A stretch of DNA of 7,144 nt from the NCBI GenBank assembly GCA_003651105.1, contig QMTN01000018.1:1-7144 (forward strand), in the 5' to 3' direction. The notes below the pieces were generated by a model. It was given only the letters and a program-made list of their open reading frames with translations. It was not told the DNA's origin and made no database searches. Within the stretch, counting starts at the first letter, position 1, and each line of letters begins with the position of its first letter. A program made the position numbers and the translations under genes. The DNA is from Thermoplasmata archaeon (GTDB taxonomy: Archaea; Thermoplasmatota; E2; DHVEG-1; B18-G2). Of the stretch, positions 1 to 5,052 are shown piece after piece.

Positions 1-976
1 ATCTCGAGAACTCCATCAAATGGGGCTTTCTCAGGTTCAGCTTTTCAAGCAGATAAAAGTACACCTCATCCCTCAGTTCATACTCCTTGGTTCTGAATGG
101 ATGAGTAACTCCAGATAGGGAATCTTCTACTGCTCCCGCAAAATCGTAGGTCGGCCAGACCCTGTATCTGTATCCCTGCAATGGATGCTCAGCATCGACT
201 ATCCTGAAGAGCGTGGGATCTCTCATCGCGGTATTCTTGCTCTGCATATCTCCTTTCAACCTGAGTACCGCCTCACCCTCCTCCATACCTTTATGCATCT
301 CCCTCCATAGGGAGAGGTTCTCTTTCCTATCTCTCTCCCTGCACTCGCACGCTATACCCCTGAACCTGTTCTCCCTTATCTTGCTCTGCTCGCACAGACA
401 AACGTATGCGTCGCCCTGCTGGATCAGCTTCTCGGCGAGTTTGTAATGTATTTTTAGATTTGAGGATGTGCAGTATTCCAGATCCCATTCTATACCGAGC
501 CATCTCAAATCCTCTCTCTGGGCATCATAGAACTCTACGCTCTCGTTCTCCGGATTGGTGTCATCGAACCTCAGGATGAACTTCCCATCGTACATTCTGG
601 CATACTCATAATCTATGAAGGCAGCCTTTGCATGACCTATGTGCAGATAGCCGTTTGGTTCCGGAGGGAATCTCGTAACAACCTTTCCGTGCTCTGCATC
701 CGGTAAAGGCGGGAGGGATATCTCTCTCTTCCTCTTCTCCCTGATCAAGAGCTTGGGCTCGATCTCTTCCAGTAATCTCCTCTGCTCCTCGATATCAAGC
801 TGGTTTATCTCATCAACGATCCTGTTAACGATCTCTACAACCACGCTTATATTATCCTTCAGATCCCTTCTCTCCGCCAGAACCTTCCCGATCACGGATT
901 TACTGCTCGCCTTCCCCTCGTGCTGGATCGCATTCCTGAGGGCGTGTTTCCTTATCAACCTCTCAAGCTCTTCCAT
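1..976 (-). CDS. gltX: Glutamyl-tRNA synthetase, archaeal type (N-terminal 325 residues; 3' end beyond window)
   Basis: This cytoplasmic class I aminoacyl-tRNA synthetase attaches glutamate to tRNA-Glu. In archaea it is normally non-discriminating and also mischarges tRNA-Gln for GatDE. Reading the minus strand from the ATG at 976 gives 325 codons open to the window edge. Residues 1-100 are a charged helical extension typical of archaeal GluRS. The Rossmann-fold signature PPEPNGYLHIGHAK follows, with HIGH at residues 112-115, then RFDDTNPE at 136-143. A Cys pair at 193/195 and another at 210/212 may bind zinc in the acceptor-binding domain. YDFAGAVEDSLSGVTHPFR (278-296) is also typical of the archaeal enzyme. 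The KMSKS-like loop and anticodon-binding domain lie outside the window. AGGAG at 986-990 precedes the ATG by 9 nt. It is the last gene seen of the ipk-fni-idsA-gltX operon, 2 nt after the idsA stop. Identity is secure. Confidence 0.95.
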   Translation of the reverse strand, partial: MEELERLIRKHALRNAIQHEGKASSKSVIGKVLAERRDLKDNISVVVEIVNRIVDEINQLDIEEQRRLLEEIEPKLLIREKRKREISLPPLPDAEHGKVVTRFPPEPNGYLHIGHAKAAFIDYEYARMYDGKFILRFDDTNPENESVEFYDAQREDLRWLGIEWDLEYCTSSNLKIHYKLAEKLIQQGDAYVCLCEQSKIRENRFRGIACECRERDRKENLSLWREMHKGMEEGEAVLRLKGDMQSKNTAMRDPTLFRIVDAEHPLQGYRYRVWPTYDFAGAVEDSLSGVTHPFRTKEYELRDEVYFYLLEKLNLRKPHLMEFSR

Positions 977-978
977 GA

Positions 979-1953
979 CTACCTTCTCCTGCTAATCGAG
1001 TAATCTACGAGTTCCTCGAGGCTGGATCTGGCTTCGTTATTCTGTAGATTAGAGAGGCTTTCCTTTGCTTTCCTGGAAAACTCCATCGCCCTCTCTTTAG
1101 CATAATCCAGGGATCCGATCCTCTCCAAGATCTCCACGATCTCCTTGATATCTTCGTTGCTGGCGTCCTTCTTTCCCAGGATCGACAGGATCTTCTCCCT
1201 ATCCCTTTGATCGGCATTTGAGAGGGCATGGATGATCATCAGGGTCTTCTTTCCCTCCCTGATATCATTTCCTATCCTTTTCCCAAACTCCCTCTCGCTA
1301 CCCTTGAGATCCAGGTAATCATCCCAAATCTGGAAACCCAAACCAAAGTATCTTCCATATCTGGATAGAGCTTTTACCTCCTCATCCTTCCCTCCGCCTA
1401 TTATCCCTCCTCCCTCAGCCGAACAGGAGAAAAGGGCTGCGGTCTTCTTGTTTATCATCTCTATATACTCCTCCTCGGTTATGTCTGTTCTTCCCTCAAA
1501 CTCCATATCTATCTCCTGTCCCTCACATATCTCCTCTATACAGGTTGTGAGCAGTAGGTTAAGCCTCTTGAAAATTACTGGATCAACATCGAGGTTGTGT
1601 AGAGATTCGTACGCCTTCGCGAAGAGGATATCCCCAGCTATTATGGCTGTATCCTCTCCAAACTTGACGTGAACAGTTTCGACGCCCCTCCTCATCGTCG
1701 ACCTATCCATGATATCGTCATGAACCAGGGTGAAGTTGTGCAAGAGTTCCAGAGATACAGAGAAGGGCACGACCTTCCTCCATTCTCCACCAACAACCTC
1801 TGCGGACAGGATGGATATAAGCGGTCTCAACCTTTTGCCACCAGCCAAGGGCAGGTGTCTCGCTGCCACGTAGAGGTTCTCTGGCTTTTTGATCTCCAGC
1901 AATCTCTCCATCTCCCTCTCAACCTCCTCGATCCTCTCCCCAAATCTTTCCAT
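979..1953 (-). CDS. idsA: Short-chain polyprenyl diphosphate synthase (probable geranylgeranyl diphosphate synthase)
   Basis: This trans-prenyltransferase condenses IPP with allylic diphosphates, supplying GGPP (and perhaps FPP) for archaeal ether lipids. Numbering from the ATG at 1953 (324 aa, a normal family length), GGKRLRP lies at 38-44, the first Asp-rich motif DDIMD at 79-83, a GQEIDMEF segment near 145-152, KKT at 235-237 and the second Asp-rich motif DDYLD at 211-215. Phe74, five residues before the first Asp-rich motif, is the chain-length position; an aromatic residue there is associated with stopping at C20 in archaeal GGPP synthases. Start choice: an ATG at 1962 would sit flush against GGAGGT, whereas the in-frame ATG at 1953 is 9 nt from it and overlaps the fni stop as TGATG, so I prefer 1953. 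Substrates would come from the two genes upstream. The exact product length is inferred. Confidence 0.94.
   Translation of the reverse strand: MERFGERIEEVEREMERLLEIKKPENLYVAARHLPLAGGKRLRPLISILSAEVVGGEWRKVVPFSVSLELLHNFTLVHDDIMDRSTMRRGVETVHVKFGEDTAIIAGDILFAKAYESLHNLDVDPVIFKRLNLLLTTCIEEICEGQEIDMEFEGRTDITEEEYIEMINKKTAALFSCSAEGGGIIGGGKDEEVKALSRYGRYFGLGFQIWDDYLDLKGSEREFGKRIGNDIREGKKTLMIIHALSNADQRDREKILSILGKKDASNEDIKEIVEILERIGSLDYAKERAMEFSRKAKESLSNLQNNEARSSLEELVDYSISRRR
986..990 (-). promoter_or_regulatory. Shine-Dalgarno site of gltX
   Basis: AGGAG on the minus strand lies in the final codons of idsA, 9 nt before the gltX ATG at 976. The idsA stop TAG (979-981) falls between the site and the start codon. 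Confidence 0.6.
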
Positions 1954-2993
1954 CAGATCCATACCTCCACCTCTACCCTCTTAAGATCCTCTATCTCCTT
2001 CGAGCCGGTGAGGAACATGGCTGTTCTGAGCTCGTGTTTTATCGCCTCCATCTCCCTCATCGCGGGATCCAGTCCCTCGACAGCCTTCTTCAATAAGATA
2101 TATGCCATACCAGCGCAATCCGCGCCAAGGGCTATGGATCTGGCGATATCCAGTCCGTTTCTTATGCCTCCGCTAGCTATTATCTCCACCTTACCCCTCA
2201 CAGCATCTGAAACCTCCATGAGGGATATCGGTGCCGGGATACCCCATTCCCAGAATGTTTTTCCCAGTCTTTCGTACAGCCAGTTCTTCATCCTTTTTGC
2301 CCTGTGATACTCTATGGCTGCGAAGTTTGTCCCTCCATACCCTCCTATATCTATCGCAGATATGCCAACCTTGATCAATCTCTTGGCAACCTCTCCAGAT
2401 ATGCCAGCACCGGTCTCCTTCGCTATTATCGGCACATCGAACTCATCTGATATGATCTCCATGGATTTGATACAGCCCTTTGCGTGAGCTTCGCCTTCCG
2501 GCTGGATAACTTCTTGCAGGAGATTGAGGCAGATCGCCAAGGCATCTGCATCTATCATCCCTATCATCCTTTCTACATTCTCTAAGAGCTCCTTCCTGCT
2601 CCATCTCGCGATCTGGGAGGCTCCTATGTTTGCTATCTTCAGAGGTATATCAAAATCCTTGATCACGCTGTAGGTATCCTCGAGTTTTCTATTCTCCAGA
2701 GCAGATCTCTGCGAGCCCACACCCATCCCTATCCGATAGCTTTCAGCAACCTTTGCCAGGGTCTCGTTTATCTTCTTCCCTCCCCTGTAACCTCCGGTCA
2801 TCCCGGATATTATCAAGGGTAGGTCGAGCTCTTTTCCGAGAAGGGTCATCGAGGTATCAACATCATCTATGTCCATCTCTGGAAGGGCATTATGGTACAG
2901 CCTCACATCATCCCAGAAGTTGTGATCTGCCCTGACGTCTTCCCTCAAGGCTATCTCAACATGTTCTTCCTTTCTCCTCTCGATCTGGTTCAT
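1953..2993 (-). CDS. fni: Isopentenyl-diphosphate delta-isomerase, type 2 (FMN-dependent)
   Basis: This cytoplasmic flavoenzyme interconverts IPP and DMAPP using reduced FMN. It has 346 residues from the ATG at 2993, a usual length. The N-terminal ERRKEEH holds Arg7, Lys8 and His11, the diphosphate-contact cluster. SGMTGG at 63-68 and GVGSQR at 91-96 belong to the FMN/substrate site, and ANIGAS at 121-126 and ASGGIRNG at 273-280 to the TIM-barrel flavin site. Gln160 and Glu161 of the LNLLQE motif are the expected catalytic/metal residues. Two usual residues are changed: the HLN motif reads CLN (Cys155), and the usual GGTxW reads GGTNF (Phe224). Start choice: the ATG at 2993 is 1 nt after the ipk stop and 4 nt after GGAGGA; an upstream ATG at 3032 would overlap ipk by 38 nt without support. 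The family is certain; normal activity is inferred because of the substitutions. Confidence 0.95.
   Translation of the reverse strand: MNQIERRKEEHVEIALREDVRADHNFWDDVRLYHNALPEMDIDDVDTSMTLLGKELDLPLIISGMTGGYRGGKKINETLAKVAESYRIGMGVGSQRSALENRKLEDTYSVIKDFDIPLKIANIGASQIARWSRKELLENVERMIGMIDADALAICLNLLQEVIQPEGEAHAKGCIKSMEIISDEFDVPIIAKETGAGISGEVAKRLIKVGISAIDIGGYGGTNFAAIEYHRAKRMKNWLYERLGKTFWEWGIPAPISLMEVSDAVRGKVEIIASGGIRNGLDIARSIALGADCAGMAYILLKKAVEGLDPAMREMEAIKHELRTAMFLTGSKEIEDLKRVEVEVWI
1963..1968 (-). promoter_or_regulatory. Shine-Dalgarno site deciding the idsA start
   Basis: GGAGGT on the minus strand lies in the last codons of fni. It is flush against the ATG at 1962 but 9 nt from the in-frame ATG at 1953, which itself overlaps the fni stop as TGATG. 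The site therefore points to 1953 as the initiation codon. Confidence 0.65.
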
Positions 2994-2994
2994 G

Positions 2995-3765
2995 TTATCC
3001 TCCAGTAACAAGGGTTCCTTTAACCCTCTCACCTTTCAGGGATCTGTATAACCTACCTCTTTTATTACCGTTTACCACGACAACTTCCGTACCTTGCTCC
3101 GCCAGCCTCTTTATGACCTCTATCTTTCCCCCCATCCCACCTGTCACGTCTGGATAAACCATCTCGCTTGAAGAGGGCAGATCCCTGTAATCTATGGTTG
3201 TCAGGAGCTTCGCATTCCCGTGCAGTTTCGGATCCTTATCAAAGATCCCATCCTCATCTATAACGAATATCACCCTTTCCGGTTCAAAGTATCTCGATAA
3301 TCCCAGAACCAGCATATCTCCGGAGCATATGGAGAATCCCCTCCTTTCATCGAAAACCACATCTCCAAAGGTTACTGGAGTGAGGTTCAGGGATAAAGCC
3401 CTCACAAAGCATCCAGTAGAGATATACCTCAGCCTCCCATCGCTCATCTCCACCACCGATAGAGGAGGTATGGAAATGGAAGGGATACCTTGCCGTTGAA
3501 GACAATCGATGATTATCCTGTTGAGCCTTCTGACGTTGAGATGGGTTATGGAGAAGCCCTTCAGCTGTTCCTCGTTCTCGAAGCCTTTATCCAAATGATA
3601 CCTTTCAGCATGGATATGCCCGAAGGAGCCTGCGCCGTGCACGAGAATGATCCTTCTGTCAGCTTTCTTTATCTCTTGAATCAACCTCTTGATAACCCTC
3701 TTCCTCGCGGTGTTCTCCCTATTCTTATCCGTTATGACGCTTCCCCCGAGCTTTACGATGATCAT
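2995..3765 (-). CDS. ipk: Isopentenyl phosphate kinase
   Basis: This kinase phosphorylates isopentenyl phosphate to IPP with ATP, the last step of the archaeal mevalonate pathway variants. It belongs to the amino-acid-kinase fold and has 256 residues. VKLGGSVITDK at 4-14 gives the phosphate-binding Lys5, Gly7-Gly8 and Lys14. HGAGSFGHIHA at 43-53 includes the conserved His50, the residue that distinguishes IPKs. GDVVFDE is at 135-141, the DEDGIFDKDPK nucleotide-site segment at 170-180, and TGGMGGK at 208-214. It heads the visible operon with fni, idsA and gltX. The ATG at 3765 has AAAGG flush against it with no spacing, so translation may start on a leaderless or very short-leader transcript; CTATTA at 3790-3795 lies about 27 bp upstream and could be a weak TATA box. 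No mevalonate kinase gene lies next to it. Identification is confident. Confidence 0.95.
   Translation of the reverse strand: MIIVKLGGSVITDKNRENTARKRVIKRLIQEIKKADRRIILVHGAGSFGHIHAERYHLDKGFENEEQLKGFSITHLNVRRLNRIIIDCLQRQGIPSISIPPLSVVEMSDGRLRYISTGCFVRALSLNLTPVTFGDVVFDERRGFSICSGDMLVLGLSRYFEPERVIFVIDEDGIFDKDPKLHGNAKLLTTIDYRDLPSSSEMVYPDVTGGMGGKIEVIKRLAEQGTEVVVVNGNKRGRLYRSLKGERVKGTLVTGG
2998..3003 (-). promoter_or_regulatory. Shine-Dalgarno site deciding the fni start
   Basis: GGAGGA on the minus strand lies within the last codons of ipk, 4 nt before the ATG at 2993. It supports 2993 rather than the upstream in-frame ATG at 3032. Confidence 0.7.
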
Positions 3766-3815
3766 CCTTTCCGCATGGGTTTTCTTGGTAATAGATTTTG
3801 CTGATGACCAAAGTC

Positions 3816-3823
3816 TTTAAAAA
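3816..3823. promoter_or_regulatory. AT-rich TATA-like box between ipk and the zinc-knuckle gene
   Basis: TTTAAAAA on the plus strand contains the palindrome TTTAAA and is the most TATA-like element near the start of these divergent genes. In the plus direction it would start RNA near 3845, just before GGAGG at 3847-3851 and the ATG at 3864. In the minus direction it would start RNA near 3793, giving ipk a leader of about 29 nt. A weaker alternative for ipk is CTATTA (3790-3795 on the minus strand). Assignment is tentative. Confidence 0.4.
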
Positions 3824-3836
3824 GGTATACCCGCAT

Positions 3837-4244
3837 ATGTATTCTTGGAGGAAAATAAGGAAGATGTTGAAGGATAAGGATTTGGATACGTTGAAGGGTA
3901 TTTTGAGCGGAAAGGAGATAATGGTTTGCCCGAGGTGTGGAGGGCATCTCACCCTCGTTTACCTTCCACCGAGATACACGGGTTATAGAGCGGTATACGA
4001 TACCTATCTGGAGTGTAACAAGTGTAACTTCAGGATAAGGGTGAGTTCCTACACCGTATACGGCGCGGTCAGGGATTTTGACGAGGATACCATAGAGATA
4101 AGTACTTGGTCTGAGATGGGTAGCAGGGAGACGAGAAGGTTCTACCATGTTCTCGATCAAGCCCTGCTTAAAAAGTTAAAGGAAAGAGAGGATCTCGTGG
4201 AGTTCTTGGTGGTCAATGATACGGTTCTAGTGGTTATAGGTTAG
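3837..4244 (+). CDS. Uncharacterised small protein with two CxxC zinc-knuckle pairs
   Basis: I do not recognise this gene. Reading from the ATG at 3837 gives 135 residues, basic at the N terminus (YSWRKIRKMLKDKD). A CPRCGG pair follows (Cys31/Cys34), then a CNKC pair (Cys60/Cys63), 25 residues apart. This looks like a zinc ribbon whose loop carries several Tyr residues. A mixed alpha/beta C-terminal half has the helix LDQALLKKLKERED and a hydrophobic end VEFLVVNDTVLVVIG. There is no signal peptide or membrane segment, so a cytoplasmic nucleic-acid or protein contact is conceivable but only inferred. It is divergent from ipk. The start is uncertain: TTG 3798, ATG 3804, ATG 3837 and ATG 3864 are all in frame. 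The TATA-like box at 3816-3823 and GGAGG at 3847-3851 argue for 3864 (126 aa), although the 12-nt spacing is long. Codon use matches the neighbours, so I regard it as a real gene. Confidence 0.75.
   Translation: MYSWRKIRKMLKDKDLDTLKGILSGKEIMVCPRCGGHLTLVYLPPRYTGYRAVYDTYLECNKCNFRIRVSSYTVYGAVRDFDEDTIEISTWSEMGSRETRRFYHVLDQALLKKLKEREDLVEFLVVNDTVLVVIG
3847..3851 (+). promoter_or_regulatory. Candidate Shine-Dalgarno site of the zinc-knuckle gene
   Basis: GGAGG here is 12 nt before the in-frame ATG at 3864 and lies inside the reading frame if translation starts at 3837 or earlier. Together with the TATA-like box at 3816-3823 it suggests that the true start may be 3864. The long spacing is the counter-argument. 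Confidence 0.35.
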
Positions 4245-4318
4245 CGGGCTCGAGGGGATTCGAACCCCTGACCAACAGGTTAAGAGCCTGTCGCTCTACC
4301 TGGCTGAGCTACGAGCCC
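4245..4318 (-). tRNA. tRNA-Lys (anticodon CTT)
   Basis: A complete 74-nt cloverleaf reads on the minus strand. The 7-bp acceptor stem is GGGCTCG/CGAGCCC, with G as discriminator at 4245. The D arm is GCTC/GAGC. The anticodon stem is ACAGG/CCTGT, with loop CTCTTAA and anticodon CTT at 4284-4282. The variable loop is TGGTC. The T arm is AGGGG/CCCCT with loop TTCGAAT. CCA is not encoded: the bases after the discriminator read CTA. No intron is present. The 3' end directly abuts the stop codon of the convergent zinc-knuckle gene. A TATAAA element lies about 27 nt upstream of the mature 5' end. Confidence 0.97.
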
Positions 4319-4328
4319 CAGGTATTAG

Positions 4329-4338
4329 AAAATAAAAA
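4329..4338 (-). terminator. Possible oligo-T terminator of kptA
   Basis: On the minus strand the 35-nt spacer between the kptA stop and the tRNA reads T5-A-T4 at this position, 14 nt after the kptA stop codon. Archaeal RNA polymerase can terminate at such T-rich tracts without a hairpin. The tract lies between the tRNA TATA box and the tRNA 5' end, so it would also be in the initially melted region of the tRNA promoter. This is inferred from composition only. Confidence 0.4.
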
Positions 4339-4342
4339 GCTC

Positions 4343-4348
4343 TTTATA
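4343..4348 (-). promoter_or_regulatory. TATA box of tRNA-Lys
   Basis: TATAAA on the minus strand, in the context TCTATAAAGA, is centred about 27 nt upstream of the mature tRNA 5' end at 4318. That is the standard archaeal TBP-box distance for a transcript starting a couple of nucleotides before the tRNA. It begins only 4 nt after the kptA stop codon, so the tRNA has its own promoter within the short spacer. Confidence 0.65.
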
Positions 4349-4352
4349 GATG

Positions 4353-4994
4353 TTATGCCTTCTCATCGAGCAGAGATATATATTTCTTATCAACAAAGTC
4401 CGTCACATAAACGTCCTTCCCAGCTTTATATATCTTCACACCATCTTCCCTTGCCTTCCTCGCATCTATCTTTAAGATAACCGGGTTTTCTGTCCTCACC
4501 TTCCCAGCTTCCATCGCCTTCTCAATGCTTCCGCTCAGATGCACCTTCCTCCTATCACTTGGATGGAGACCGCTCTCTAAGATGAACTCGAGCTCCTCCT
4601 TGGTTACCGGATAGTAAAGGACATCAACCTCAGCCTCAGGTAGATCATCGAGCTTCACCTCTATGGTATGACCGTAGGTTGCCCTTATCATTCCACCATA
4701 TATCTGATACCTCCCCTTTGGATCCGTCTCGACGAGCGCCCTGAGATGCTCTTCCCTGAGCCACTGGAAGCCGGAACGACTTATCTTCAATGCATCCAGC
4801 AACTCCTTTATATCAACCCATCCCCTGCCATCTATCCTCAGGTTCAGTTTATCTGGAAAATGCCTCAACAACCCGGTTAGCAATCTGCTCAGGATATCCA
4901 TCTCCTTATCGCTCATGAGGAACTTTCCCTTCTTGCCACACTTCGGGCAGAACTCCCCCCTGTAGTATCCATGATCGGGACATACTGCCAGCAT
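4353..4994 (-). CDS. kptA: RNA 2'-phosphotransferase (Tpt1/KptA family) with N-terminal zinc ribbon
   Basis: Tpt1/KptA enzymes remove an internal RNA 2'-phosphate using NAD+, through an ADP-ribosylated intermediate. The protein has 213 residues. Residues 5-23 form a small metal-binding knuckle (CPDH then CPKCG: Cys5, His8, Cys16, Cys19), an N-terminal extension I associate with archaeal members. The catalytic domain begins with LLRHFP, whose Arg44-His45 is the first half of the family's Arg-His-Arg-Arg tetrad. DGRGWVDIKELL (55-66) is the winged-helix-like lobe. KGRYQI (93-98), IRATYGHT (103-110) and HPSDRRKVHLS (144-154) supply the NAD+ site and the remaining arginines; I cannot assign the last two exactly. 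It is divergent from rpiA and lies just upstream of a tRNA gene. The ATG at 4994 has AAAGG flush against it and a TATA-like box about 28 bp upstream, suggesting a nearly leaderless mRNA. Family assignment is firm; the substrate in this organism is not known. Confidence 0.93.
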   Translation of the reverse strand: MLAVCPDHGYYRGEFCPKCGKKGKFLMSDKEMDILSRLLTGLLRHFPDKLNLRIDGRGWVDIKELLDALKISRSGFQWLREEHLRALVETDPKGRYQIYGGMIRATYGHTIEVKLDDLPEAEVDVLYYPVTKEELEFILESGLHPSDRRKVHLSGSIEKAMEAGKVRTENPVILKIDARKAREDGVKIYKAGKDVYVTDFVDKKYISLLDEKA

Positions 4995-5019
4995 CCTTTA
5001 AAGTAATGGTGATCGATGG

Positions 5020-5027
5020 TATAAATT
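5020..5027. promoter_or_regulatory. Shared TATA box for divergent kptA and rpiA
   Basis: TATAAATT on the plus strand reads AATTTATA on the minus strand, a TATA-like box in either direction. Its centre (5023.5) is the exact midpoint of the two ATG codons (4994 minus, 5053 plus), 29.5 bp from each. With initiation about 26-27 bp from the box centre, both transcripts would start 2-3 nt before their ATG. Neither gene has a well-spaced Shine-Dalgarno sequence, which agrees with leaderless translation. Confidence 0.6.
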
Positions 5028-5052
5028 TTTGTACCAAACCCAGATTAGTGAA

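Noticed and set aside
1669..2307. Long plus-strand open frame antisense to idsA and fni (212 codons)
   Set aside because: It spans the junction of two confidently identified minus-strand genes, and its product is Ser/Pro/His-rich with no recognisable motif; it is a codon-bias shadow.
2993..3032. Longer fni with start at 3032
   Set aside because: It would overlap ipk by 38 nt. GGAGGA and the 1-nt junction both place the start at 2993, and the family N terminus begins with the RRKxxH segment.
3490..3804. Plus-strand open frame of 104 codons opposite ipk
   Set aside because: It lies antisense to the conserved HGAGSFGH and LGGS motifs of ipk and has no start signal or recognisable domain.
3762..4160. 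Minus-strand open frame (132 codons) opposite the zinc-knuckle gene
   Set aside because: The plus-strand frame has paired CxxC motifs and codon use like the neighbours, while the antisense product is rich in Arg, Pro, Thr and His with no motifs. It would also occupy the promoter region of ipk.
5029..5052. TTG start adding eight residues to rpiA
   Set aside because: It lies 2 nt from the end of the TATA box, too close to be within the mRNA made from that box; the ATG at 5053 fits both promoter spacing and family length.
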